The notes under the pieces are model-generated. The model had not been told where the DNA came from. It searched no databases and saw nothing but the letters and a program-made list of their open reading frames with translations. A stretch of DNA of 31,380 nucleotides, taken from the NCBI GenBank assembly GCA_026415995.1, contig JAOAGB010000023.1:1-31380 (forward strand), read 5' to 3'. Positions 6,293-14,285 of the stretch are shown one piece after another (the first letter of the stretch is position 1; each line of letters starts with the position of its first letter). The DNA is from Thermodesulfovibrio sp. (lineage in GTDB: Bacteria > Nitrospirota > Thermodesulfovibrionia > Thermodesulfovibrionales > Thermodesulfovibrionaceae). The position numbers were made by a program, and so were the translations under genes.

Positions 6293-7174
6293 ATTATAAT
6301 TTTTAAGTTTTTTGCTTAAAGTGTTTCTATTTATTCCTAAAATTTTTGCAGCCTTTAACTGATTATTTCCTGTTTCAGCAAGAACTAAACTGAATAGAGC
6401 TTTTTCCACTTCCTGTACAACTGTATCATAAAGATTAGAATTTTCTATTTTACAAAAATCACCCAAAAAATTACCTATTTTCGATTCAAGAAAATTTTTT
6501 ATTGAAAATTTATCATTGAATTCACCAAAAATATCTTTAGCACTTAGTTTTTTATGTCTTGAATTAATATACGCCTTTGTTAGACACTGCTTTAATTGAT
6601 AGAAATTATTAGGCCAAGAATGTTCTATAATTGCTTCCTTAGCTTCCTTAGACAATTCTTTTAAGGGAAGACTTAAAAATGAAGATATTTCCTGTAAAAG
6701 CATGTTAGCAATTGGAACAATATCTTGTTTCCTTTCATTAAGAGGCGGAAGATAAATCTTATGTGTCCTTTTTAAAAAATTATATTTTTCAGGGTCTATT
6801 TTACCATGATTAAAAAGTACATCATAATCTAAATCTTCTAAAAAAATAATGCATTTATATGGCTGTTCATCTTTAAAAAGAAAGGAAATATCTGATTTTT
6901 CTATATCATTTATCACATAGACTATATTATCTTTTTTAAACAATTTTTTACCTGTTTCAATTGGAACTCTTATTAAATTATATCCAGATAGCCTTGACAG
7001 AATTATTTTTAGTATATAATTCTTTTCTGTACCATTTTCACCATAAATATAGAACATTGAATTATCTATAGAAACGTTCTTTATTTTTTCTAAAACTTCT
7101 CTCATTGAAGGACTTTTATAAACATTTAAAAGAAAGTTTAGGGTAATATCGAAGTCTGTAACATTGCTAATCAT
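6284..7174 (-). CDS. NtrC/Fis-like regulator with degenerate AAA+ domain
   Basis: The C-terminal ~50 residues closely match the Fis/NtrC DNA-binding domain (VEKALFSLVLAETGNNQLKAAKILGINRNTLSKKLK). The preceding part aligns with the end of the sigma54-activator AAA+ domain (LPPLNERKQDIVPIA, then HSWPNNFYQLKQ). The nucleotide-binding loop is spoiled: GENGTEKN replaces GESGTGKE. No GAFTGA loop and no intact Walker B are visible, and the region between is shortened. It is therefore unlikely to hydrolyse ATP or activate sigma54, and is better viewed as a DNA-binding protein derived from such an activator. It has no receiver or sensor domain. It overlaps the end of nadD by 8 bp and has its own GGAG site. 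Confidence 0.78.
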   Translation of the reverse strand: MISNVTDFDITLNFLLNVYKSPSMREVLEKIKNVSIDNSMFYIYGENGTEKNYILKIILSRLSGYNLIRVPIETGKKLFKKDNIVYVINDIEKSDISFLFKDEQPYKCIIFLEDLDYDVLFNHGKIDPEKYNFLKRTHKIYLPPLNERKQDIVPIANMLLQEISSFLSLPLKELSKEAKEAIIEHSWPNNFYQLKQCLTKAYINSRHKKLSAKDIFGEFNDKFSIKNFLESKIGNFLGDFCKIENSNLYDTVVQEVEKALFSLVLAETGNNQLKAAKILGINRNTLSKKLKNYNLI

Positions 7175-7811
7175 GTCTCGTACTCCTATAAAGTTTATTA
7201 TTTTCCAAGTATTTTATCACTATATCTGGTAATAAATAGCGAACACTTTTGTTCTTTCTTATCATGTCCCTTAAAATTGTAGAGGAAATCCAAAAAGGAG
7301 AAATTTTAGCATAATACACTCTTTTATCTGAATTTTTGATCTTAAAAATATTCTCCGATTCTTTACTTTCTATAAAACCGAAGTTTTCCAATTTATGCTC
7401 GATCTCTTCAATCCCCGGTCTTGACATTACTATAAAATCTATCATCTTTAAAAGTTCCTCAGGTTTATACCATAGTGGTAATTCAAAAAAGGAATCAACA
7501 CCAATTATAAACAAAAGAGTATCCCTCCAGTAAAGTTTTTTTAAATAAGCTACAGTGTTTACAGTATACGAAGGCTCTTTAATTTTTATTTCATAATCAG
7601 AAACCTCAAAATAAGGATTATCCTTTATTGCAAGTTCTGTCATCCGTAACCTATGAACTCCTTCGATTACATCAGAATTTTTAAGCGGAGGGACTCCAGA
7701 GGGAATAAATATGACTTTATCTAAATCAAAACTTTCTCGTACTTCTTCTGCTCCTCTTAAATGCCCATAGTGTATTGGATTAAACGTCCCTCCAAAAATT
7801 CCTATTTTCAT
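7167..7811 (-). CDS. nadD: nicotinate-nucleotide adenylyltransferase
   Basis: The 214-residue nucleotidyltransferase starts with MKIGIFGGTFNPIHYGHL, containing the HxGH motif (HYGH), and ends with the family's ISSTxxR motif (WISSTILRDMI). It joins ATP and nicotinate mononucleotide to give deamido-NAD in NAD synthesis. Length is normal for bacterial NadD. It lies 7 bp after proA. A proA-nadD order is common in many bacteria, although here the usual following gene rsfS is replaced by the NtrC/Fis-like gene. Confidence 0.95.
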   Translation of the reverse strand: MKIGIFGGTFNPIHYGHLRGAEEVRESFDLDKVIFIPSGVPPLKNSDVIEGVHRLRMTELAIKDNPYFEVSDYEIKIKEPSYTVNTVAYLKKLYWRDTLLFIIGVDSFFELPLWYKPEELLKMIDFIVMSRPGIEEIEHKLENFGFIESKESENIFKIKNSDKRVYYAKISPFWISSTILRDMIRKNKSVRYLLPDIVIKYLENNKLYRSTRHD

Positions 7812-7818
7812 AGTTCCA

Positions 7819-9069
7819 TTACTGCCTTAATTGTCCACTGCCGAAAACTATAAATTTCGTGCATGTTAGTTCCTCTAATCCCATAGGTCCACGCGCATGA
7901 ATTTTATCAGTGGATATTCCGATTTCTGCACCCAATCCAAACTGATAACCATCATTTAGCCTAGTTGATGCATTAACAAATACCGCCGATGAATCAACTT
8001 CTCTTAAAAATTTCATTGCTTTATCATAGTTTTTTGTTACTATAGCATCTGAATGGGCAGAACCATATTTTGTTATATGCTCTATTGCCTCATCTATATC
8101 TTTGACGACTTTTACATTCAAAATTAAATCTAAATATTCCTTATAAAAATCTTCCTCGGTAACATTTTTAACATTTTTATAAATTAATTTAGTCTTATCA
8201 CATCCTCTAATTTCAACTCCAGCTTCCTCAAATCTTTTGAGCATCTTAGGTAAAAATTTCTTTGCAATGACCTCGTCTACGAGCATTGTTTCCATTGCAT
8301 TGCACGTGGCAGGTCTCTGAACTTTTGCATTAAAACATATTTCCTCTGCCATTTTTAAATCTGCCTCTTTGTCTACAAATACATGGCATACACCTTTGTA
8401 ATGTTTAAGAACAGGGATTCTTGAGTTTTCAGTTACTGTTCTTATAAGACCTTCTCCACCACGAGGTATTATTAAATCAATAATGCCCTCAAGCTTTATC
8501 ATTTCCAAAACCGCCTCTCTTTGAGGAATATCTATATATGTGACAACTCCTTCATGCATTCCCTCATCTTTAAGTGCTTCCTTAAGAATTTTTACAAGAG
8601 ATACGTTAGAATTTATTGCTTCTGAACCACCTCTAAGCACAACTGAATTGCCAGCCTTAAGACATAGTCCTGTTACGTCAACGGTAACATTTGGTCTTGC
8701 TTCATATATTACGCCTATTACACCTATGGGAACTCTCATTCTGCCAACCTGCATTCCATTTGGCCTTAACCACATCTTTGTAATCTCACCAACAGGGTCA
8801 GGAAGAGCTACAACCTCTTCAAGTCCCTTTACCATTTCAACAATTCTCTTTTCATTAAGAGTAAGTCTATCAATTAAAGCCTTAGAAAGTCCCTTTTTTT
8901 CAGCATTTGCTATATCAATCTTGTTTGCCTCAATAAGTTCATCTTTTCTGTTTTTAATATAATCAGCCATTCTAAGGATTATTTTGTTTTTTAAATCTGC
9001 AGATGCCTTTGCAATAAAATGTGATGCTTCTTTTGCTTCTTTTGCTTTAGCTAAAACCTTTTCTTTCAT
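7819..9069 (-). CDS. proA: gamma-glutamyl phosphate reductase
   Basis: The 416-residue enzyme is of full family length. It has the aldehyde-dehydrogenase-type fold with RVPIGVIGVIYEARPNVT, the nucleotide-binding LKAGNSVVLRGGSEA, and the catalytic Cys256 in VQRPATCNAMETML. It reduces gamma-glutamyl phosphate with NADPH to glutamate-5-semialdehyde, the second step of proline synthesis. proB is not in the window. It is the first gene of proA-nadD-regulator and has a strong ribosome-binding site (GGAGGG) 9 bp before the ATG. It is divergent from the ferredoxin gene. Confidence 0.97.
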   Translation of the reverse strand: MKEKVLAKAKEAKEASHFIAKASADLKNKIILRMADYIKNRKDELIEANKIDIANAEKKGLSKALIDRLTLNEKRIVEMVKGLEEVVALPDPVGEITKMWLRPNGMQVGRMRVPIGVIGVIYEARPNVTVDVTGLCLKAGNSVVLRGGSEAINSNVSLVKILKEALKDEGMHEGVVTYIDIPQREAVLEMIKLEGIIDLIIPRGGEGLIRTVTENSRIPVLKHYKGVCHVFVDKEADLKMAEEICFNAKVQRPATCNAMETMLVDEVIAKKFLPKMLKRFEEAGVEIRGCDKTKLIYKNVKNVTEEDFYKEYLDLILNVKVVKDIDEAIEHITKYGSAHSDAIVTKNYDKAMKFLREVDSSAVFVNASTRLNDGYQFGLGAEIGISTDKIHARGPMGLEELTCTKFIVFGSGQLRQ

Positions 9070-9099
9070 AGATACTTACCCTCCTCAATAAAATTTTAA

Positions 9100-9128
9100 T
9101 TGCATATTTTAACTTTTTTTGTTATATT
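9100..9128 (+). promoter_or_regulatory. candidate ferredoxin promoter
   Basis: TTGCAT (9100-9105), a 17-bp spacer and TATATT (9123-9128) precede the ferredoxin gene. The -10 matches at 5 of 6 positions; the -35 keeps only the TTG core. A strong AGGAGG site follows at 9151-9156. The 95-bp gap to proA is otherwise A/T-rich. Confidence 0.4.
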
Positions 9129-9164
9129 TTATAAAAATAAAATAAAAAAAAGGAGGTATTTATT

Positions 9165-9347
9165 ATGGCAACACCTGTAGTGGATTATGACCTTTGCGTA
9201 GGCTGTGGTAGCTGTGCAGAAGTATGTCCTGAAGTCTTTGAGATGAGAGATGACAAAGCATGGGTAATTGGTGCTGACAAGTGCAATACCTGTGACTGCC
9301 AGCAAGCTGCAGACCTTTGTCCATCTCAGGCAATTACGTTTGAGTAA
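9165..9347 (+). CDS. small ferredoxin, [4Fe-4S]
   Basis: The 60-residue electron carrier has CxxCxxCxxxCP in its N-terminal half (Cys11, 14, 17, 21) and a final CP (Cys52). In related monocluster ferredoxins, Cys11, 14, 17 and 52 hold one [4Fe-4S] cluster. The second half is unusual: C40-x2-C43-x-C45 precedes Cys52, giving eight cysteines in total. Either a second, atypically spaced cluster or disulfides could be formed. Transcribed alone, it has a strong Shine-Dalgarno site and an immediate intrinsic terminator, as expected for a highly expressed carrier. It may serve the 2-oxoacid and indolepyruvate oxidoreductases of this region; that is inference. Confidence 0.93.
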   Translation: MATPVVDYDLCVGCGSCAEVCPEVFEMRDDKAWVIGADKCNTCDCQQAADLCPSQAITFE

Positions 9348-9350
9348 TGA

Positions 9351-9391
9351 ATTAAGAGGGTGGAGTCTACTACTCTACCCTCTTAATTTTA
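9351..9391 (+). terminator. rho-independent terminator after the ferredoxin gene
   Basis: A 16-bp stem (9351-9366 with 9372-9387, one G-U wobble) encloses a 5-base loop (9367-9371). A short T-rich tail follows. It begins three bases after the ferredoxin stop and lies between two convergent genes. The minus-strand tail is not T-rich, so it should act mainly on the ferredoxin transcript. Confidence 0.85.
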
Positions 9392-9949
9392 GTTTATATA
9401 TTTTCTTGCGAGCTCAATAAAACCGTATATTTTCAAATCTATAAAATCACCCTTTATTCGTTGTTCTTCCAAAAAATCAAAAGCTTTTTCATGGGGAATT
9501 CTTAAAACTTCTATACTTTCGGTATCATCTGGTGGAAACATTCTTCTTAAATCTTCTCCTGCTTCTTTTACATTTTTTGCTACATATACTGTAATCACCT
9601 CAGTAGAAAGTCCTGATGATACAGGGCCTTCAGCAAGAAAAACTATTTCATCAGATAGAAGGCCTGTTTCTTCAATAAGTTCTCTTTTTGCTACCTCAAT
9701 TAATGTTTCCTTTTTATCATTCAAGCCAGCAGGGAATTCTATAACATATCCTCCAAAGGCGGGTCGGAATTGCCTAATAAAAACAAACTCTCCCTTCGGA
9801 GTAATGGGAATAACTATAACTATTCCCTTGCTATTAATTCTTTCTACTGCTTCCCATTTACGTAATTTACCTTCCTTATCAATAAATGAAATAAGAACAA
9901 TTCTTAAAAATTTTCCTTCCCAAAGAACTTCTTTATTGATGATTTTCAT
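9389..9949 (-). CDS. Nudix hydrolase, ADP-ribose pyrophosphatase-like
   Basis: The 186-residue protein carries a full Nudix box: G-x5-E-x7-RELIEETGL, within GLNDKKETLIEVAKRELIEE. The surrounding layout (FIRQFRPAFGGYVIEFPAG before the box, GPVSSGLSTEVITVYVA after it) is that of ADP-ribose pyrophosphatases, which clear ADP-ribose and related nucleoside diphosphates. Substrate is by family resemblance only. It is the last gene of cimA-hisI-HIT-Nudix, 3 bp after the HIT gene. Confidence 0.88.
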   Translation of the reverse strand: MKIINKEVLWEGKFLRIVLISFIDKEGKLRKWEAVERINSKGIVIVIPITPKGEFVFIRQFRPAFGGYVIEFPAGLNDKKETLIEVAKRELIEETGLLSDEIVFLAEGPVSSGLSTEVITVYVAKNVKEAGEDLRRMFPPDDTESIEVLRIPHEKAFDFLEEQRIKGDFIDLKIYGFIELARKYIN

Positions 9950-9952
9950 TAA

Positions 9953-10294
9953 TTATCCGGGAGGCCAATGCATTAGTCTTCCTGCAAAAAGATGAAAATG
10001 TAAATGAAAAACAGTCTGTCCTCCATTTCTATTACAATTTACAACAACTCTGAACCCTTGCTCATGAAACTGCATATCTCGTGCAATTTTATTTGCTACC
10101 ATAAAAATATGCCCGATTAAATCTTTATCTTTCTCTTCTAACTCCAGAATGGTTGCGTAATGTTTTTTGGGAATAATAAGAATATGAATAGGTGCCTGAG
10201 GAGCTATGTCATGAAAGGCTAAAACATGTTCATCTTCATAGACTTTTTGAGAGGTAATCTCGCCTTTAGCGATTTTACAAAAAATACAACTCAT
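9953..10294 (-). CDS. HIT (histidine triad) family nucleotide hydrolase
   Basis: The 113-residue protein begins MSCIFCKIAKGEI and ends with the triad in QTVFHLHFHLFAGR (HxHxH), the HinT branch. These proteins hydrolyse AMP-linked substrates such as adenosine phosphoramidates. It starts one base after the hisI stop; an AAGGA site overlaps the end of hisI. It has full length and no oddities. The first residues include a CxxC that in some HinT proteins binds zinc. Confidence 0.93.
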   Translation of the reverse strand: MSCIFCKIAKGEITSQKVYEDEHVLAFHDIAPQAPIHILIIPKKHYATILELEEKDKDLIGHIFMVANKIARDMQFHEQGFRVVVNCNRNGGQTVFHLHFHLFAGRLMHWPPG

Positions 10295-10295
10295 A

Positions 10296-10625
10296 TCAAT
10301 CCTTATTTATTTCTATGTTTCTATAGAAACAGGTTCTATTACCTGTATGACAAGCAACACCTCCATGCTGTTTAACCATTACAAGTAGGCAGTCAGCATC
10401 ACAGTCATAGTATATAGTCTGAACCTCTTGCACATTACCAGAGGTTTCCCCTTTTTTCCAATATTTCTGTCTTGAACGAGACCAAAAATGGGTATAACCT
10501 GTCTCTATAGTTCTTTTTAAGGCTTCTTTATCCATATAGGCAACCATCAGTACTTCTTTTGTATCTATCTCCTGCACTACTACAGGAATTAATCCTTTTT
10601 CGTCAAATTTTAATGGAGGAATCAT
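10296..10625 (-). CDS. hisI: phosphoribosyl-AMP cyclohydrolase
   Basis: The 109-residue protein matches HisI: LMVAYMDKEALKRTIETGYTHFWSRSRQKYWKKGETSGN, then the metal-binding DCDADCLLVMVKQHGGVACHTG. It opens the ring of phosphoribosyl-AMP in histidine synthesis. There is no fused HisE domain (phosphoribosyl-ATP pyrophosphatase), so that enzyme must be encoded elsewhere. The gene is isolated from other his genes; it overlaps cimA by 4 bp (ATGA) with a GAGGAG site inside cimA. Confidence 0.95.
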   Translation of the reverse strand: MIPPLKFDEKGLIPVVVQEIDTKEVLMVAYMDKEALKRTIETGYTHFWSRSRQKYWKKGETSGNVQEVQTIYYDCDADCLLVMVKQHGGVACHTGNRTCFYRNIEINKD

Positions 10626-12211
10626 TTAACTTCTCCTCTTTTTAACTTCTCTTTATAAAGCTTATACTCTATCCCATCAACTATTGCTTGCCACGAAGCC
10701 TCAATTATATTTTCTGAAACTCCAACAGTACTCCAAATTTTTTCATCATCTCCCAATTCAATTAAAACTCGCACCTTAGAAGCAGTGCCTCTTCCTGAAT
10801 TGACAACTCTTACTTTATAATCTTTTAATTTCACCTTCTTAAGTTCTGGATAAAATCTTTCCAGAGCTTTTCTTAGAGCATTATCAAGGGCATTTACTGG
10901 ACCGTTTCCCGTTGCTGCAGTGTGTTCCACATTTTTACCCACTTTCACCATTATTGTTGCTTCACTTAATGTAGGCTCATCCCACTTTCTCTTTTCGTCA
11001 ATGACTCTAAAACCTATGAGGTCAAAAAATTTTCTCTTTAATCCCAAAGTCTTTTTAAACAAAAGTTCAAGTGATGCATCAGCTCCTTCAAATTGGAATC
11101 CTTCATTCTCTAAATTTTTTACTGCATCCACTATTGCCTGTACATCGGGTGAGTTTGGCTCAAGAGACATTCCAAATTCCTCAGCCTTTTTAAGGATATT
11201 GCTTTTACCTGCCAAATCAGAAACTAATACTCTCTGTCTGTTACCTACAAGTTCTGGCTTTATGTGTTCATAGGTCTCTGGTCTTTTTCTTATTGCGCTA
11301 ACATGCACTCCGCCTTTATGTGCAAAGGCGCTTTCTCCTACAAAGGGCTGTCTTTTGAAAGGAGTTAAATTGGCTATCTCATATACAAATTTTGAGGTAT
11401 CTGTTAGTTTTTTTAATTTGTCATCATTAATACATTTAAATCCTAATTTAATCTGAAGATTTGGAATTACAGAACAAAGGTTAGCATTTCCACATCTTTC
11501 ACCAAACCCGTTCATAGTTCCCTGAATCTGTACTGCACCATTTAAAACAGCGATAATGCTATTTGCAACAGCACAATCCGAATCATTATGTGCATGAATT
11601 CCCAATGGTGTATTTATATGTTCTCTTACTTCTCTAATTATTTTTTCAATCTCATAGGGCAGTGTACCTCCATTTGTATCACACAGGACAAGTCTATCTG
11701 CTTTTGCCTCTTCTGCTGCTTTAAGACATTTAATGGCATATTCAGGATTGTCTTTATATCCATCAAAAAAATGTTCTGCATCAAAAAATACCTTATCAGC
11801 ATATTTTTTTAGATATTTTACGGTGTTATAAATTAATTCGAGATTTTCTTCAAGTGATATCTTAAGGGCTTCTGTTACATGAAAATCCCAATTTTTTCCA
11901 AAAATAGTTATTATTTCCGTCTCTGATAAGATCAATGTCTTTATATTTGGATCATTTTCCACCTTAAATTTTGGTTTATGAGTGCTTCCAAAGGCAACTA
12001 CTTTCGCGTTTTTGAGTTTTAGTTTTTTTACTCTTTTAAAATATTCAGCATCCTTCGGATTAGAACCAGGCCATCCTCCCTCAATATAATGGAAACCTAA
12101 CTCATCCAGCTTTTCTGTTATTTTTAGTTTATCATCAACGGAAAAAGATATTTCTTCAGCTTGGGAACCGTCTCTTAAGGTTGTATCATATATTTCTATA
12201 TTTTTCTGCAT
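10622..12211 (-). CDS. cimA: (R)-citramalate synthase
   Basis: The 529-residue enzyme of the LeuA/CimA family has an N-terminal HMGL-like TIM barrel with TTLRDGSQ, the DTNGG strand and the metal-binding GIHAHND. After a linker comes a C-terminal regulatory domain (residues ~390-510). The EGGWPGSNPKD segment and overall length match the CimA branch (pyruvate + acetyl-CoA to citramalate, the threonine-independent isoleucine route) rather than 2-isopropylmalate synthase. The start lacks a Shine-Dalgarno sequence; a -10-like TATATT lies 5 bp before the ATG, so the message may be leaderless. It is the first gene of cimA-hisI-HIT-Nudix. Confidence 0.9.
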   Translation of the reverse strand: MQKNIEIYDTTLRDGSQAEEISFSVDDKLKITEKLDELGFHYIEGGWPGSNPKDAEYFKRVKKLKLKNAKVVAFGSTHKPKFKVENDPNIKTLILSETEIITIFGKNWDFHVTEALKISLEENLELIYNTVKYLKKYADKVFFDAEHFFDGYKDNPEYAIKCLKAAEEAKADRLVLCDTNGGTLPYEIEKIIREVREHINTPLGIHAHNDSDCAVANSIIAVLNGAVQIQGTMNGFGERCGNANLCSVIPNLQIKLGFKCINDDKLKKLTDTSKFVYEIANLTPFKRQPFVGESAFAHKGGVHVSAIRKRPETYEHIKPELVGNRQRVLVSDLAGKSNILKKAEEFGMSLEPNSPDVQAIVDAVKNLENEGFQFEGADASLELLFKKTLGLKRKFFDLIGFRVIDEKRKWDEPTLSEATIMVKVGKNVEHTAATGNGPVNALDNALRKALERFYPELKKVKLKDYKVRVVNSGRGTASKVRVLIELGDDEKIWSTVGVSENIIEASWQAIVDGIEYKLYKEKLKRGEVK

Positions 12212-12216
12212 AGGTT

Positions 12217-12246
12217 AATATATTACATTTTTAAAATTTAAGGCAA
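12217..12246 (-). promoter_or_regulatory. candidate leaderless promoter of cimA
   Basis: On the minus strand, TTGCCT (12246-12241), 18 bp, TATATT (12222-12217), then only AACCT before the ATG at 12211. Transcription would begin at or next to the start codon, consistent with the absence of a ribosome-binding site. It lies in the 84-bp AT-rich gap to iorA. Confidence 0.45.
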
Positions 12247-12295
12247 GATATGATATATTATATATTATTAAAATTTTATATTTAAGGAGATTTAT

Positions 12296-13855
12296 ATGGG
12301 TAAAAAATTGATGCTCGGAACATCAGCAATCGCTCAGGGAGCAATAGAGGCAGGTATATCCTATGCAGCTTCCTATCCTGGCACGCCTGCCACTCAAATA
12401 CTTGAACATATAGCCCAGAATTCCTCTGTAAAATGTGAATGGTCTGTAAATGAAAAAGTTGCCTATGAAGTTGCCTATGGAGTTTCTCTTACAGGTAGAA
12501 GAGTGCTTTGCTCAATGAAACACGTTGGACTAAATGTTGCCTCAGACCCATTTATGACATCAGCTTATTTAGGAGTAAGAGGTGGCTTCGTTCTCGCATT
12601 GGGAGATGATCCAGGAGCCTATTCTTCACAAAATGAGCAAGACAGTCGCTTTTATGCTTCTTTTGCAAAAATACCATGTCTTGAGCCTTCAGATGGACAG
12701 GAAGCAAAGGATCTTACCATGCTTGCCTTTGACATATCTGAGGAATTAGGATTACCTGTAATGATTAGAAGTATTACAAGATTATTACACTGTTATAGCC
12801 CTGTAACGATTGGAAAGATTAGAGAGGAAAATCCTATCAATCTCAAAAAGGATCCTGAACACATGATTGCAGTACCAAAACATGTTATGGCCTTACACAA
12901 AGAATTAAATGAAAAACAAAGTAAAATACACGAAATAATAAAAAAATATGAATTAAATAAAGTTATTAATGGAAAATCAAAAAGAGGTATAATTGCCTGT
13001 GGTATAACTTTTTTATATGCTATGGAACTTGGGCAAAAAATGCCAATTCTTAAAATATCTGCCTATCCCATTGATGAATCTTTAATTAAGGATTTTGTTA
13101 GTAATTTAGATGAAGTTGTTGTTCTTGAAGAAGGCTATCCTCTGGTAGAACAACTTCTAAGAAAACTGCATGCAAATGTGAAAGGTAAACTTTCCGGAGA
13201 TCTCCCCATGGAGGGGGAAATGACAGTTGATGCAGTAATGAGATTTTTCAAAAAAGCTAATTCTCCCGGAGTCTCTGATTTAAATAAATATCTACTACCT
13301 CGTCCACCTGTACTTTGTCCAGGATGCCCTCACAGAGAGTTTTATAAAGCTCTCATTGAAGCAAAGCCTAATTTTGTTGCAGGCGATATAGGTTGCTATA
13401 CCCTTGGTGCGAATCCACCCCTAAAAGCAATAGATACATGTCTTTGTATGGGAGCAAGTATAAGTAAGGCTTCAGGAATCGCCTCTCAAGGAATAGAAAA
13501 AGTTGCTGCAGTAATTGGTGATTCTACGTTTATTCATACTGGAATTCCAGCTCTCATAAATGCTGTTTATAATAAATCGAATATTTTAGTATGCATCCTC
13601 GATAACTCTTCAGTTGCCATGACAGGCCATCAGCCAACGCCGGCAATAGGAATCACTGCAAAGGGAGAAGAAACAAGTAAGCTTGACCTTGCAGAACTCT
13701 GTAAAGCCTGTGGAGTAAATTCAGTCGTGGTTGTTGATCCTTACGATAAAAAGACAACACTACAAGCTCTCAAGCATGCGCTTGATAATCAGGGTGTAAA
13801 TGTAATAATAGCAAAGAGAGCTTGTGTTTTAATCGCTAAAAAACTAAAGAGCTAA
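12296..13855 (+). CDS. iorA: indolepyruvate ferredoxin oxidoreductase alpha subunit, lacking the ferredoxin domain
   Basis: The protein has the IorA domain order: an N-terminal pyrimidine-binding domain (SYAASYPGTPATQ), a middle transketolase-like domain, and the TPP-binding domain with CPGCPHREFY (Cys341, Cys344), GDIGCYTLG and GDSTFIHTG. IOR converts aryl-pyruvates and CoA to aryl-acetyl-CoA, CO2 and reduced ferredoxin. At 519 residues it ends right after the TPP domain (VIIAKRACVLIAKKLKS). The usual ~90-residue C-terminal region with two CxxCxxCxxxCP cluster motifs is absent, and no downstream frame restores it. Electrons must therefore leave through another protein. It has an AAGGAG site. 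Its partner iorB is 3.4 kb away on the other strand. The 3' end overlaps the convergent ACT gene by 12 bp. Confidence 0.9.
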   Translation: MGKKLMLGTSAIAQGAIEAGISYAASYPGTPATQILEHIAQNSSVKCEWSVNEKVAYEVAYGVSLTGRRVLCSMKHVGLNVASDPFMTSAYLGVRGGFVLALGDDPGAYSSQNEQDSRFYASFAKIPCLEPSDGQEAKDLTMLAFDISEELGLPVMIRSITRLLHCYSPVTIGKIREENPINLKKDPEHMIAVPKHVMALHKELNEKQSKIHEIIKKYELNKVINGKSKRGIIACGITFLYAMELGQKMPILKISAYPIDESLIKDFVSNLDEVVVLEEGYPLVEQLLRKLHANVKGKLSGDLPMEGEMTVDAVMRFFKKANSPGVSDLNKYLLPRPPVLCPGCPHREFYKALIEAKPNFVAGDIGCYTLGANPPLKAIDTCLCMGASISKASGIASQGIEKVAAVIGDSTFIHTGIPALINAVYNKSNILVCILDNSSVAMTGHQPTPAIGITAKGEETSKLDLAELCKACGVNSVVVVDPYDKKTTLQALKHALDNQGVNVIIAKRACVLIAKKLKS

Positions 13856-14275
13856 AACATCATCCCAACTAAGTAGATTAACTCCCTTTTCCTGTAAAAG
13901 AGATATTGTTTTATCAAGATTTTCTGTTCTCAGGACTACAACAGCTTTTTCACCAGATTTTTCAACAAAAGCATAAATATATTCAATATTGATATTGGCA
14001 TCATAAAGATATTTTAATCCTTCTGCAAGTCCTCCAGGCTTGTCCTTTACTGCCATAGCTATTACATTAGTGAGCTTAACAGTAAAATCGTTTTTTTCAA
14101 GAATTTCCTTAGCCTTTTCAGGATCTGTTACAATCATTCTTAAGATTCCGAATTCTGAAGTATCTGCGATTGAAAGAGCTCTTATGTTAATACCTGACTC
14201 AGCAAGAGCTTTTAATGCTTCATAAAGTCTTCCCCTTTTGTTTTCCAAAAATACTGATAGCTGTTTTATTTTCAT
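13844..14275 (-). CDS. tandem ACT-domain protein (first copy, operon end)
   Basis: The 143-residue protein is two ACT domains in a row: residues 1-65 (MKIKQLSVFLENKRGRLYEALKALAESGINI) and 70-143 (IAMAVKDKPGGLAEGLKYLYDANINIEYIY). ACT domains bind amino acids or related small molecules. No enzyme domain is attached, so it is likely a sensor subunit or regulator for the preceding ligase. It lies 10 bp after paaK and is the last gene of iorB-paaK-ACT-paaK-ACT. Such ACT genes next to phenylacetate-CoA ligases are a recurring arrangement in anaerobes. The ligand (possibly an aromatic amino acid or aryl acid) is inference. Confidence 0.88.
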   Translation of the reverse strand: MKIKQLSVFLENKRGRLYEALKALAESGINIRALSIADTSEFGILRMIVTDPEKAKEILEKNDFTVKLTNVIAMAVKDKPGGLAEGLKYLYDANINIEYIYAFVEKSGEKAVVVLRTENLDKTISLLQEKGVNLLSWDDVLAL

Positions 14276-14285
14276 GATTCACCTC

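Noticed and set aside
10920..11273. Open frame on the plus strand inside cimA (and similar long opposite-strand frames inside proA, paaK, murA and rel).
   Set aside because: They lie wholly within well-supported genes, show no domain, and have low-complexity Ser/Leu/Phe-rich translations typical of shadow frames.
13856..14280. A frameshift separating iorA from a downstream ferredoxin domain.
   Set aside because: No CxxCxxCxxxCP-type sequence appears in any plus-strand frame after 13855; the region encodes the ACT protein on the other strand.
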